NCBI GenBank assembly: GCA_963663135.2
Contig: CAXXRM010000005.1
Span: forward strand, 1,178,001-1,242,000
Source of the DNA: Io17-Chloro-G2 sp963663135
Lineage (GTDB): Bacteria > Chloroflexota > Dehalococcoidia > Lucifugimonadales > UBA3495
DNA length: 64,000 nucleotides
Direction of reading: 5' to 3'
The notes below the pieces were generated by a model, which saw nothing but the letters and a program-made list of their open reading frames with translations, had not been told where the DNA came from and made no database searches. A program made the position numbers and the translations under genes. Of this stretch, positions 16,482 through 25,050 are shown piece by piece. The stretch's first letter is position 1, and each line of letters starts with the position of its first letter.

Positions 16482-17405
16482 TTGAGGTTAGGATTTATCG
16501 GCACCGGAACCATGGGCAATCCCATGGTCAAGTGTTTGCTGGAAGCCGGTCATGAGGTCGCAGTCAATGACCTGAGGCGCGAGGCAACCACCGACCTTTG
16601 CGAGATGGGCGCGGCGTGGGCGGAAACCCCGGCCCAAGCGTCCGAGGGTCGGCAGGTCGTCTTTACCTCTCTACCCGGCCCCGCGCAGGTCGAAGCCGTG
16701 CTCCTCAACGCCGAGAATGGCGTATTAACGGGACTGGCCGCGGGAAGCGCTTTCATCGACATGACCACCAATGCGCCGGGTGTCGCTCGGAGTTTGGCGG
16801 AAACCTGCCAACTGCGGGGGATTGATACCCTCGACGCGCCGGTGAGTGGCCGCCCGCCCGGCATGACCATCATGGTTGGCGGGGAACGGGCGACCTTCGA
16901 CCGATACAAGCCAATCCTGGATTCAATGGGCCAGAATATCTACTATGTGGGGGCCGCCGGAGCCGGGTGTGTGGCCAAACTGGTCACACAGTACATGGGC
17001 TATAGCAACTTCGTGGCCGCCGTTGAAGGGCTCTTGATCGGCGCCAAGGCGGGCATCGACCTGGACATACTAGCGGCCATCGTTCCGGTCAGCGCCGGGG
17101 CCAGTCGCACCTTCGACAACATTCCACGGGCGGTGTTTGACGGCTCCTACGGTTCCGGAGGCAGCCTCGACATCGTGGCCAAAGACCTGGACCTGGCCTG
17201 CCAGTTGGCCCGGGAGGTCGGCGCGCCGTCCCGCATCGGAGCAATCACCGACGAAGTCCTCAAGCGGTCCCAGGCCCAGGGCTGGGGCAAGGACGGCTAT
17301 CCCAAGGTAGCCAAGATCTTGGAGCAAATGGCGGGAATCGAGCTGCGCACCAACGCGCCGCAACCGGGTTCGAGCTACCAGACAACAGACCCCCGGCGGG
17401 GATGA
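16482..17405 (+). CDS. 3-hydroxyisobutyrate dehydrogenase-family (beta-hydroxyacid) dehydrogenase
   Basis: The product is 307 residues. It starts with TTG at 16482, preceded by GGGGGAGGTCCGCCG, which decides the start because MRLGFIGTGTMGNPM begins exactly there. GxGxMGxxM binds NAD(P). The substrate motif DAPVSGRPPGMTIMVGG around residue 115 and the catalytic Lys in GAGCVAKLVTQYMGYSN near residue 167 fit the family, which oxidises short beta-hydroxyacids. The C-terminal helical domain (VAKDLDLACQLAREVG) is complete. It lies inside the Rieske operon and could act on a ring-cleavage product or a side-chain acid. Specific substrate is not readable from sequence. Confidence 0.88.
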   Translation: MRLGFIGTGTMGNPMVKCLLEAGHEVAVNDLRREATTDLCEMGAAWAETPAQASEGRQVVFTSLPGPAQVEAVLLNAENGVLTGLAAGSAFIDMTTNAPGVARSLAETCQLRGIDTLDAPVSGRPPGMTIMVGGERATFDRYKPILDSMGQNIYYVGAAGAGCVAKLVTQYMGYSNFVAAVEGLLIGAKAGIDLDILAAIVPVSAGASRTFDNIPRAVFDGSYGSGGSLDIVAKDLDLACQLAREVGAPSRIGAITDEVLKRSQAQGWGKDGYPKVAKILEQMAGIELRTNAPQPGSSYQTTDPRRG

Positions 17406-17546
17406 CCTGAGAGTTTTCAATGTCCGGTGCACCCACGGCCCTTTTCTCGAAGACCGGGGCGGTTGACTCGAAAATCACGCCGGATGTGCGGCCGGGGCAG
17501 GCTCCCCAAGGCGGGCCGAGGACTCACATCTAAAGAGGTCGAAGTT

Positions 17547-18908
17547 ATGGCGGTGGCGGCCAAATCCAAGCTGGTTGACCTTGAAAGTGGCACAATCAGC
17601 CGGGACATCTTCGTAAGCGGCTCCATCTACCAGCAAGAGTTGGAGAACATCTTTCCCCGGTCATGGCTCTTTGTCGGTCACGAGAGCCAGGTTCCCAAAC
17701 CCGGCGACTACTTCGTCTCCTGTATGGGCGAGGAGTCGGTTATCCTCTGCCGAGACCGGGCCGACCGTCTCCACGTCTTCCTGAACTCCTGCATGCACCG
17801 GGGCATGAAGGTGTGCCGCTACGACGAAGGCAACAACGCGGTGTTTACCTGCCCGTACCACGGTTGGAGCTACGCCACCGACGGCTCCCTGGTCGGCGTG
17901 CCTTACTTCAAGGACGCCTACCACGAGAAGCTGGACAAGTCGCAGTGGGGCCTGGTGGAAGTGGCCCAGCTGGCAAACTACAAAGGGTCTGTCTGGGCCA
18001 CCTGGGACCAGGCGGCCCCGGATTTCTCCGAATATCTGGGCGGCTTCAAAATATTCCTGGACCTCCTGTTGGACACGTGGGACGGACAGGAAGGCGGGAC
18101 CGAGGTCATCGGCGGGGTTCAAAAGTGGGAGATTCCATGCAACTGGAAGTTCCCGGCGGAGAATTTTATCGGCGACCGGTACCACAACATCTCCCACAGA
18201 TCGGTGGACATGGTCGGCATCGGCCCCAGCGGTCAAGGGCGCCGCGATACCTCTGAGCGAAATGGTTCCCGCTCCCTGGATATCTGCTTCCCGGAAAGAG
18301 GCCACGGCTCGCTGGCCTTCCTCCGGGCAGCCGATGCGCCCATTGCGCCCAGCTATCAGGATGCTCCGGTCATCGGGGAGTATTTCCGGTGGTGTGAGGA
18401 ACAACGAAAGCTGCGTCGAGGGGAGTATTCCCGGCTGTTGGGCGGCCCGGCCACAGTGTTTCCCAACATGTCATACCTTCCCCGGCAACCGCGGTCCATT
18501 GCGGTGTGGCACCCGCGTGGAGCAGCCAAGACCGCAGCCTGGCGTTGGTACCTGGTGGACAAGAACGCGCCGAGCGAGGTCAAGGAATACCTGCGCCAGT
18601 ACTACACCCGGTATTCGGGTCCTGCAGGCCTGACCGAGCAAGACGACATGGAGAACTGGAACTACGCCCACTCGGCCAGCAGGGGCATAATCGCCAGGCG
18701 TCACCACTACAATTACGCAATGGGCCTCGGGTTTGGCTCATCGGGATTCAGTGACGGCGGCGTCGAACTGCCGGGCCAGGTCCTGGACACGACCGACGCC
18801 CGGGCGGGAGAGCAGAACCAGAGAGCATTTTATTCCCGCTGGTCGGCATTGATGGAAGATACTCCGGTTTCTCCGGGCCCGGCCACCCGAAACGGCAACT
18901 CGCCTTAA
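17547..18908 (+). CDS. Rieske non-heme iron ring-hydroxylating dioxygenase, alpha subunit (2)
   Basis: The product is 453 residues and closely similar throughout to the 14082 protein. The ATG at 17547 follows AGAGGTCGAAGTT; an open frame continues upstream to 17427 but does not match the paralogue. Rieske ligands are C82, H84, C102 and H105 (SCMHRG...CPYHGWSY). The iron triad lies in AENFIGDRYHNISHRSVD (D210, H213, H217). The main differences from the first alpha are at residues 225-290 and in a C-terminal extension rich in Gly and Pro (FSDGGVELPGQVLD). It is directly followed by the only beta subunit gene of the window, which may serve both alphas. Confidence 0.92.
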   Translation: MAVAAKSKLVDLESGTISRDIFVSGSIYQQELENIFPRSWLFVGHESQVPKPGDYFVSCMGEESVILCRDRADRLHVFLNSCMHRGMKVCRYDEGNNAVFTCPYHGWSYATDGSLVGVPYFKDAYHEKLDKSQWGLVEVAQLANYKGSVWATWDQAAPDFSEYLGGFKIFLDLLLDTWDGQEGGTEVIGGVQKWEIPCNWKFPAENFIGDRYHNISHRSVDMVGIGPSGQGRRDTSERNGSRSLDICFPERGHGSLAFLRAADAPIAPSYQDAPVIGEYFRWCEEQRKLRRGEYSRLLGGPATVFPNMSYLPRQPRSIAVWHPRGAAKTAAWRWYLVDKNAPSEVKEYLRQYYTRYSGPAGLTEQDDMENWNYAHSASRGIIARRHHYNYAMGLGFGSSGFSDGGVELPGQVLDTTDARAGEQNQRAFYSRWSALMEDTPVSPGPATRNGNSP

Positions 18909-18962
18909 CCAGTCCAGCCAATTACCGCTTAAAGCCCGCAAAAGCTCCGGAGGCAAATTCCC

Positions 18963-19508
18963 GTGACTACCCAGGGTTCTGACCTTGCCCACATGTTGCT
19001 CAAGTACCAGGTGGAAGAGTTTTTATATCAGGAAGCGGAAATCCTGGACGAAAGGCGGTTTGAGGAGTGGTTGGACCTGCTCACCGACGACATGCGCTAC
19101 TGGATGCCCATTCGCCGCAACGTCAAATTCGGGGAGTTGGAGCGCGAGTTTACCCGAGAGGGCCAGGACATCAACTGGTTTGACGAGGGGAAAGACACCC
19201 TAACCCGGCGAGTGAACCAGATCCTCACCGGGGTCCACTGGGCGGAAGAACCCCTGTCGCGTATCTGCCACACCGTGTCTAACGTCCAAGTCCTCCAGGC
19301 CGCTCCCTCGGTGTCCGAACCAGTCGATGTGACGGTGAAATGCCGTTTCTTCATTTACCGCAACCGCGTCGAAACGGAAACCGACCTGCTGGTCGGCAAG
19401 CGGGAGGACGTTCTCCGGAAGGTGGATGGCAGTTGGAAGATCGCCCAACGCAAGGTGATACTAGACCAGAACATTCTCCTGGCCAAAAACCTTACGTTCT
19501 TCTTCTAG
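18963..19508 (+). CDS. Ring-hydroxylating dioxygenase beta subunit
   Basis: The product is 181 residues, the usual length of the small NTF2/SnoaL-like subunit that completes alpha3beta3 dioxygenases. It starts with GTG at 18963 after CCGGAGGCAAATTCC. Family-like features are EEFLYQEAEILDERRFEEWLDLL at residues 18-40, DDMRYWMPIRRNV, an RICHTVSNVQVL strand, and the C-terminal KVDGSWKIAQRKVILDQNIL. It has no metal site; its role is structural. It sits 54 bases after the second alpha gene and ends the operon, followed by an interspersed repeat element. Confidence 0.92.
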   Translation: MTTQGSDLAHMLLKYQVEEFLYQEAEILDERRFEEWLDLLTDDMRYWMPIRRNVKFGELEREFTREGQDINWFDEGKDTLTRRVNQILTGVHWAEEPLSRICHTVSNVQVLQAAPSVSEPVDVTVKCRFFIYRNRVETETDLLVGKREDVLRKVDGSWKIAQRKVILDQNILLAKNLTFFF

Positions 19509-19566
19509 AATAGCAAACCTATGCGGGAGTTCGGGGGCCTTCAGTTGTCATCGAGTCCCTCCACCG

Positions 19567-19757
19567 TGATTGTCGCCGCAGCGGGAATCCAGTGCCCTGT
19601 CAGTGCGCCGAGACGCTTATGGCAACGAGCAAACGCCAAGTGCGGGTCAGCGCCTGGGCCCTTCCGTCGCCCTTGCCACATGACCATGCCCTGGGCGCCA
19701 AACCTTGCTTAAAGGACAAAAAGGGCTCTGGATTCCCGCTGCGGCGAGAATGACGGA
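19567..19757 (-). repeat. Interspersed element with inverted ends, locus E (inverted orientation)
   Basis: GTGATTGTCGCCGCAGCGGG (19566-19585) with AATCCAGTGCCC and GGGCTCTGGATTCCCGCTGC (19722-19741) with GGCGAGAATGACGG form the inverted ends, about 190 bp apart end to end. The interior (GTGCGCCGAGACGCTTATGG...CCGTCGCCCTTGCC) is the reverse complement of the 163-bp unit interior at locus B, so the whole element lies in the opposite orientation here. Confidence 0.8.
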
Positions 19758-19925
19758 TGGTTTTGGCCAAGCCACATACGACAATTAAAGAGTCCTAATT
19801 CATGACAGTGACGGATGGTTTGGCAAGGCTACATGAAACAATCCAAAAGTCCTATTGCATGACAGTGAAGGATGGTGGTGGTAAAGCCACCCATCGGGAT
19901 GAAAATGGCCTGTTTTCATTGGGAG
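19746..19925 (+). repeat. Degenerate ~58-bp repeats and flanking module
   Basis: GAATGACGGATGGTTTTGGC at 19748, GTGACGGATGGTTTGGCAAG near 19808 and GTGAAGGATGGTGGTGGTAA near 19864 start three degraded units, each with GTCCTA(A/T)T and CATGACAGTGA. They end in GATGAAAATGGCCTGTTTTC near 19899, the module seen beside other elements. No gene is supported in 19509-19982. Confidence 0.6.
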
Positions 19926-19982
19926 AACCTTCCGGTCGTAGGACTAACTCTAGCGTGAAGTGTGGAGGTTAAGGAGTAGGCA

Positions 19983-20189
19983 ATGGCTGACGTGGTCAAT
20001 TTGATCACTTTGGAACCGGGAGACAAACTGTCTATCGCCGGCGGGGCCACCGTTGAAGTGGCATCCAATCCCAAAGACGGCGTGTGGGTCTTCGCCCGCT
20101 ACCTGCTGTCTCCCGGAGACCCTTCCCTGGTGGGTGTCGAGGATATGTTCTTTGCCCAGGACGTGTTGGAGGTCTTGGAGTCGGCTTGA
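19983..20189 (+). CDS. Small conserved-looking protein of unknown function
   Basis: The product is 68 residues; AAGGAGTAGGCA precedes the ATG, an excellent ribosome-binding site. The sequence (MADVVNLITLEPGDKLSIAG...VEVASNPKDGVWVFARYLL) is mixed in composition and acidic at the C-terminus, and reads like a small beta-barrel or SH3-like fold with a final helix (DVLEVLESA). It has no membrane segment and no metal-binding cluster. It lies after the dioxygenase operon, separated by a repeat element, and just before another small open frame. Function unknown. Confidence 0.6.
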   Translation: MADVVNLITLEPGDKLSIAGGATVEVASNPKDGVWVFARYLLSPGDPSLVGVEDMFFAQDVLEVLESA

Positions 20190-20224
20190 CCTGGAATCCG
20201 GGCGGCTGCGCTAATCGTAATTTT

Positions 20225-20422
20225 ATGCAACCCACACCCGCAGACATAGACCGGGCATTTCAGGCCGGTTTCCAGTCCATAGATGACGGGGACGGATTTT
20301 ACGCCGGTTTCGAAGCGTACTTACGGGCATTCGGCTACCGGAAGAGGGATGACATCGGCTGCACCTGTTCCGACGGGGGAGCCCACGGCCACCTTCCCGA
20401 GTGCCGCTGGGTAAAAGCCTAG
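20225..20422 (+). CDS. Small Cys/His-containing protein of unknown function
   Basis: The product is 65 residues: an acidic helical N-terminus (TPADIDRAFQAGFQSIDDGDG) and a C-terminal IGCTCSDGGAHGHLPECRWV with three Cys and two His that could bind a metal. No good ribosome-binding site precedes the ATG, so it may be translated by coupling with the small gene that ends at 20189. The frame is open further upstream, but only as an overlap with that gene. Function unknown; moderate confidence that it is real. Confidence 0.45.
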   Translation: MQPTPADIDRAFQAGFQSIDDGDGFYAGFEAYLRAFGYRKRDDIGCTCSDGGAHGHLPECRWVKA

Positions 20423-20749
20423 CTTTTTCACTCGCTGCCTTCCTCCTATCCCCGGGCGGGTCCCAGCCATTGCTTAGCGATCTGGCCCCGCGCCATTCCA
20501 GGGCGGCCCGCTGGGGTTAACTGCGCTTTGCAGCGAGACCGCTAGGCCAAGGGCGTTGAAATGGCGTCCAACCGCCAAGTCCGTCTGCGGCTCCGACGGG
20601 CGAGAGAAAGAGCAGTTGAATCAGTGACCAGGGGCAACGGGGAGCGAGGCGTCGGGTTTTGGTCCGATTCGCGGCAAGGTCGTATAATATCCAAGTCAAC
20701 TTTAAGTCTATAATTCCAGACAAGCTTTTGAATGGACAAGGAGGCCTCA
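20423..20749. other. Gap before the ThDP enzyme gene
   Basis: It holds the promoter at 20659 and the AAGGAGG at 20738. No other feature is supported. A 77-codon leftward frame here has no protein-like character. Confidence 0.5.
20659..20688 (+). promoter_or_regulatory. Promoter for the ThDP-dependent enzyme
   Basis: A perfect -10 TATAAT at 20683-20688 with a weak -35 (TTGGTC, 20659-20664) at 18 bases. It lies about 60 bases before the start at 20750. Confidence 0.6.
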
Positions 20750-22444
20750 ATGGCCGGACCTCATGACGGTGGCGAAGCCGTACTGGAGGCCTTGCGCAAC
20801 TTGGGAGTGGACTACATCATATCCTCCCCGGGTTCCGAGTGGCCCCCGGTGTGGGAAGCATTGGCCCGTCAACAGGCCAACGAAACTCCCGGGCCCAAGT
20901 ACATCAATTGCTGGCATGAAACCCTGGCCGTGACCATGGCGATGGGTTACACCAGGGCGACTGGCCGAATGCAAGCGGTCCTGCTTCACGCTGGAGTTGG
21001 CCTGCTGCAAGGCGCGATGGGCATTCACGGCGCTTACATATCAGAAGTCCCCATGCTGGTCTGTTCCGGCGAGTCCATAACCTATGGCGAAGACCCGAAT
21101 TTTGATCCCGGAGCCCAGTGGTACCGCGGCCTCAGCGTAGTGGGCGGTCCCGACCGGTGGGCGCAGCCTTATGTCAAGTGGAGCAGCCATGTCCCCAGCC
21201 CGTTCGCCCTTTACGAGTCGGTAACCCGGGCGGGCGAAATGGCCCAAAGGGTACCCAAGGGCCCCACTTTCCTGGATATCCCCATCGAGGTGATGACCGC
21301 TGAATGGACGCCGAGGGCCCGAATGGGAAAGGTGGCGCCGGTCCCTAAAACCGAACCCAGCCCTTCCGACGTAGAGAAAGTAGCGAACCTTTTACGCAAC
21401 AGCGCCAACCCGGTTATTGTCACCGAACGCGCCGGAGGAGATCCGGAGGCATACCAAAATCTCATCGCACTTGCGGAAACCTGGGCAATCCCCGTAGTGG
21501 AAGCTCCGGGACCGATATACGCCAACTTCCCCAAGCAACATCCATTGCACCAGGGGTACACTCTTGAGCCTTTCATGGAACAATCGGACCTTTTCCTGAT
21601 TGTGGGCTCTCAAGCGCCCTGGTATCCGCCCGGCGCGGCTCCCGCCAACGCACAGGTTGTAGTCGTGGATGAGCACCCGATCAAAGAGCACCTGGTTTAC
21701 CAGGACCTTCACGCCGATCTTTACCTGGAAGGAGACCCGGCGGCCTCCCTCCGATTGCTGACCGAAGCCGTGGCCAGCAAGGTTGACGCTCAGGAACGGA
21801 TGAAAAGATGGGAACGGTGGCAGCAAGAGCATGACCGGCAACAGGAAGCCCGACGAGACGCCGAATCCCAAGCCGCACGCCGCAACCCCATTGACCCGGT
21901 GACGCTGAGCGCAGCCATAAGCGATGTCCTGGGCCAAGAAGCGGTGTTTGTAGAAGAAACAATCACCCACCGCCCAACCATCTTGAAACACGTGGAATGG
22001 ACGCAGCCCCAACAGTACTTCCACACCACCGGTGGATTGGGTCAAGGGCTGGGTTTGGCCCTGGGCGTAAAGCTGGCCATGCCGGAAAAACCGGTCGTAG
22101 CCTTGATGGGCGACGGCTCTTTTCTTTACAACCCGGTCGTTCAGAGTTTGGGGGTGGCCAACGAGGCCGGCTTGCCCATCCTTATAGTCGTGTTCAACAA
22201 CGGCAAGTATTCGGCGATGCAGCAGACGCACCAGGCTTGGTATCCCGGAGGCGCTGCCGACGCGAACCACGTCTTCCACGGAGTGGACATCCCCGGACCC
22301 GACTATTCGGGCCTGGTCAAACCCTTCGGGGGATACGGGGTCAGGGTCGAGGACCCCGCCGAATTGAAACCCGCCCTGGCGAACGCCCTCGACGCGGTGA
22401 AGGGAGGCCAAACGGCAATAGTGGATGTCGTGTTGTCGGTTTAA
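20750..22444 (+). CDS. Thiamine-diphosphate-dependent enzyme (acetolactate synthase/benzoylformate decarboxylase-like)
   Basis: The product is 564 residues. AAGGAGG (20738-20744) lies 5 bases before the ATG at 20750, which rules out the upstream in-frame ATG at 20732. The three-domain layout of the POX/ALS family is visible. The N-terminal PYR domain has the activating Glu57 in NCWHETLAVTMAMGYTRATG. A central Rossmann-like domain spans about residues 195-340. The C-terminal PP domain has the ThDP/Mg motif MGDGSFLYNP...FNNGKY near residues 453-490. It would cleave or transfer the carbon next to a 2-oxo acid. Family members include decarboxylases of aromatic 2-oxo acids, which fits the catabolic setting, but sequence alone does not fix the reaction. 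Confidence 0.85.
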   Translation: MAGPHDGGEAVLEALRNLGVDYIISSPGSEWPPVWEALARQQANETPGPKYINCWHETLAVTMAMGYTRATGRMQAVLLHAGVGLLQGAMGIHGAYISEVPMLVCSGESITYGEDPNFDPGAQWYRGLSVVGGPDRWAQPYVKWSSHVPSPFALYESVTRAGEMAQRVPKGPTFLDIPIEVMTAEWTPRARMGKVAPVPKTEPSPSDVEKVANLLRNSANPVIVTERAGGDPEAYQNLIALAETWAIPVVEAPGPIYANFPKQHPLHQGYTLEPFMEQSDLFLIVGSQAPWYPPGAAPANAQVVVVDEHPIKEHLVYQDLHADLYLEGDPAASLRLLTEAVASKVDAQERMKRWERWQQEHDRQQEARRDAESQAARRNPIDPVTLSAAISDVLGQEAVFVEETITHRPTILKHVEWTQPQQYFHTTGGLGQGLGLALGVKLAMPEKPVVALMGDGSFLYNPVVQSLGVANEAGLPILIVVFNNGKYSAMQQTHQAWYPGGAADANHVFHGVDIPGPDYSGLVKPFGGYGVRVEDPAELKPALANALDAVKGGQTAIVDVVLSV

Positions 22445-22556
22445 ATGCCCATGAATTGTAACTTGTTGAGTGTTCAAGACGAGAACTACCAGTCCATTTA
22501 ATGGTCCGGCGCTTTGGCCCGGCACACTCGCAACAAATCTCCTGGTGAGGATAATC

Positions 22557-24233
22557 ATGAGACTGCTATTCACACTGGTTCCCATCCTACTGTTAATCGC
22601 CGTCGCCTGCGGCGGCCCGGCGGAAACTCCGGAGGCGCCCCAAGCCACCGAAACGGCGGCAACGGCCGCGCCCACACCGGAACCCACCGCCATGGATCAG
22701 CAACCTGAGTCGGGATTCGGCGGCACCCTGGTCCGGCTCTGGAGTGACCCGCCCACCCTGGACCCGCACCTGGCCGGGGACACCACATCTGCGGGAATCA
22801 TCGTAGAAGTCTTCGGTGGGCTGGCTACCATAAACGGCCAACTGGAAGTCGTACCAGATTTGGCAGAAAGTTGGGACGTTTCCGGCGGTGGGCTGACCTA
22901 TACGTTTCACCTGAGGGACGATATTGAGTTCCACGATGGCAGGGCGGTGACCGCCGAAGATGTGAAGTGGTCGTTGGAGCGGGCAACCGATCCCGCTACG
23001 GAAGCCCCAACTGTCAGCGTTTTCCTGGGCGACATCGCGGGGGTCAATGACAAGCTAGAGGGGAATGCTTCGAATATCTCGGGGGTCAAGGTAATAGACC
23101 AACGGACGATCTCCATAACCGCCGACGCCCCCAAGGCTTATCTATTGGCCAAGCTGAGCTATCCGACCTCCTATGTCTTGGACCGGAACAATCTTGAGGG
23201 TAACGATGGTTGGTTCAAGCAGCCAAACGGCACCGGCCCCTTCCTCCTGGACGAATATATCCCCGGGGAACTGATCCGGCTGACCGCCAACAAGAACTAT
23301 CACCTGGGCGCGCCCTACGTCGATGATGTGCTGCACATTCTGAGCGGCGGCGATGCCCTTCTCATGTACGAGAACGACGAGATTCACGTCACCGGCGTGA
23401 GCCTCACCTCCCTGGACGCTATCCTGGACCCGGCCAATCCGTTAAGCGCGGACGTCCAGCGTTCGCCGCCCAGCTTTAGCACCTACTTCATGGGCTTGAA
23501 CGCGCTCAAGCCACCTTTTGACGACAAGAACGTCAGGCTGGCGCTCAACTACGCCATCGACCGGGAGACCATTTCCGAGACATTGCTTCGGGGGTTGTTA
23601 GTGCCTGCCAATGGGGTCCTCCCTCCGGGTTTCCCCGGATACGACCCCAACCTGGGCGGTTACGAGTACGATGCCGAGAAAGCCAAACGCCTGCTGTCAG
23701 AGTCCAAGTACGGCTCCAACATGGATGAATTCCCGGACATAGTCCTGTCCCTGCCCGGGTCATTCGGCGCTTCGGTGGGCCCGCCGACTGAGGCCATCCT
23801 GGCCATGTGGCAAGAGACTTTGGGTATAGAAGTGGAGGTCCAGCAGACGGAGTGGGCCACCTACTTGCAGGACCAGCACGAAGGCCGTTTCCAGATGTAC
23901 GGGGGCTCCGGTTGGGTTGCCGATTACCCGGACCCCGAGAATTTCCTGGATGTGCTGCTGCATTCCGAGAGCGTGGATAACCACACCAACTACGCCAATC
24001 CTGAGGTGGACCGCCTTCTGGAGCAGGCGCGCACCGAGCAGGACCAGGCCAAGCGGTTTGACCTGTACAACCAGGCGGAGAAATTGATTGTCGCGGACGC
24101 TCCCTGGGTCCCACTGTGGCATGGTGATTCGGGTTACGTCTTGATCAAGCCCTACGTGAAGGACTACTTCCTATTCCCAATGGTGATTCCCAGGCTGCGG
24201 CACGTCAAAATCACCGAAAATCAGGGGTCCTAA
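22557..24233 (+). CDS. ABC transporter solute-binding lipoprotein, family 5
   Basis: The product is 558 residues from the ATG at 22557, preceded by GGTGAGGATAATC. The short signal peptide MRLLFTLVPILLLIAVAC ends in a lipobox with Cys18, then a Thr/Ala/Pro/Glu linker. Family-5 signatures are GTLVRLWSDPPTLDPHLAGD near residue 55, LAESWDVSGGGLTYTFHLRD, IEFHDGRAVTAEDVKWSLER, NGTGPFLLDEY and DDKNVRLALNYAIDRETI. It is more like the classic DppA/OppA layout than the protein at 5887 and is not its recent copy. No permease or ATPase genes follow, so the partner transporter must be elsewhere. Ligand unknown. Confidence 0.92.
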   Translation: MRLLFTLVPILLLIAVACGGPAETPEAPQATETAATAAPTPEPTAMDQQPESGFGGTLVRLWSDPPTLDPHLAGDTTSAGIIVEVFGGLATINGQLEVVPDLAESWDVSGGGLTYTFHLRDDIEFHDGRAVTAEDVKWSLERATDPATEAPTVSVFLGDIAGVNDKLEGNASNISGVKVIDQRTISITADAPKAYLLAKLSYPTSYVLDRNNLEGNDGWFKQPNGTGPFLLDEYIPGELIRLTANKNYHLGAPYVDDVLHILSGGDALLMYENDEIHVTGVSLTSLDAILDPANPLSADVQRSPPSFSTYFMGLNALKPPFDDKNVRLALNYAIDRETISETLLRGLLVPANGVLPPGFPGYDPNLGGYEYDAEKAKRLLSESKYGSNMDEFPDIVLSLPGSFGASVGPPTEAILAMWQETLGIEVEVQQTEWATYLQDQHEGRFQMYGGSGWVADYPDPENFLDVLLHSESVDNHTNYANPEVDRLLEQARTEQDQAKRFDLYNQAEKLIVADAPWVPLWHGDSGYVLIKPYVKDYFLFPMVIPRLRHVKITENQGS

Positions 24234-24391
24234 ATTTCAGAGACCAGCCTCCCAGGCGAGGTGTGCCGGCCGAGGTCGAATAGAAATCTTGACGGAGTCT
24301 GGCAGCAAGGGTAACATTGAGCCATTCAGGTTTGCTTACGAGGAAACCTGAGGTGCGGCATATTAGACTCAGGGTATGGAGGGTTTCCAAC

Positions 24392-24889
24392 ATGGGTATT
24401 CAACTGAGGCGTGTCGGTCACGTTGGGATATTGGTATCCAACTTCGAAAGGTCTTTCAAGTTCTACACCGAAACCTTGGGATGTAAGGTAACCCGCAGGT
24501 ACACCCGGCCTGATGGCACCGAGACGGGCTTTCTCCGGTTCGAGCAGGACCACCACAACTTCGTAATCGGGACCGCTCCCGAAGGCGCGGATGTGGACGG
24601 CGGCAATCCCAGGCATCGCTTGGTCCAGCAAATAGCTTTCCAGGTGAACAACCGGGAAGAGTGGCTGGATGCCCTGTCCCACGTGCGGTCCCACGGCGTT
24701 GAAATCATCCAGGGACCGTTCATTCACGGCCCAGAGAGCGGTGGCAGCGTAGAAGAGAGCGGAAGCCGGTCCTTCTACTTCCTAGATCCGGATGGCAACC
24801 GGTTGGAGATTTACACGGAGCCCATGCCGGTCCACGATGACGAGGAATTCCCGCGGCAACAGTACGTGGACGCCTTCGCCAAGAACTAA
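24392..24889 (+). CDS. VOC-superfamily (glyoxalase/dioxygenase-like) protein
   Basis: The product is 165 residues from the ATG at 24392, chosen because GGAGGGTTTCCAAC precedes it; the frame is open back to 24317 without a comparable site. Two beta-alpha-beta-beta-beta modules are visible: RVGHVGILVSNFERSFKFYTETLGCKVTRR at the start, and HRLVQQIAFQVNNREEW to FYFLDPDGNRLEIYTEP at the end. Candidate metal ligands are the His in VGHVG, Gln in VQQIAF and Glu in LEIYTE. It is a single-domain protein, so it is unlike the two-module extradiol enzyme at 15534. The reaction (isomerase, lyase, dioxygenase or binding protein) cannot be told. Confidence 0.8.
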   Translation: MGIQLRRVGHVGILVSNFERSFKFYTETLGCKVTRRYTRPDGTETGFLRFEQDHHNFVIGTAPEGADVDGGNPRHRLVQQIAFQVNNREEWLDALSHVRSHGVEIIQGPFIHGPESGGSVEESGSRSFYFLDPDGNRLEIYTEPMPVHDDEEFPRQQYVDAFAKN

Positions 24890-25050
24890 CCCCGGCCGTA
24901 GTCGACCCTGAATCCGTTAGCCCACTCCAGCAGCTTCAAGCGAAGCAGCGGGGTGGGCTATGTCGTTCGCGCTTGGCCCCTACGCTCCGCGGCCCGGTGG
25001 CGTCTGGGTGGAACTACACTTTGCACCGACAATTCCAAAAGGACTGAACC

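Noticed and set aside
24918..24960. TAGCCCACTC...GGGTGGGCTA hairpin after the VOC gene as a terminator
   Set aside because: The arms are far apart, the loop is over 20 bases and no T-run follows; too weak to call.
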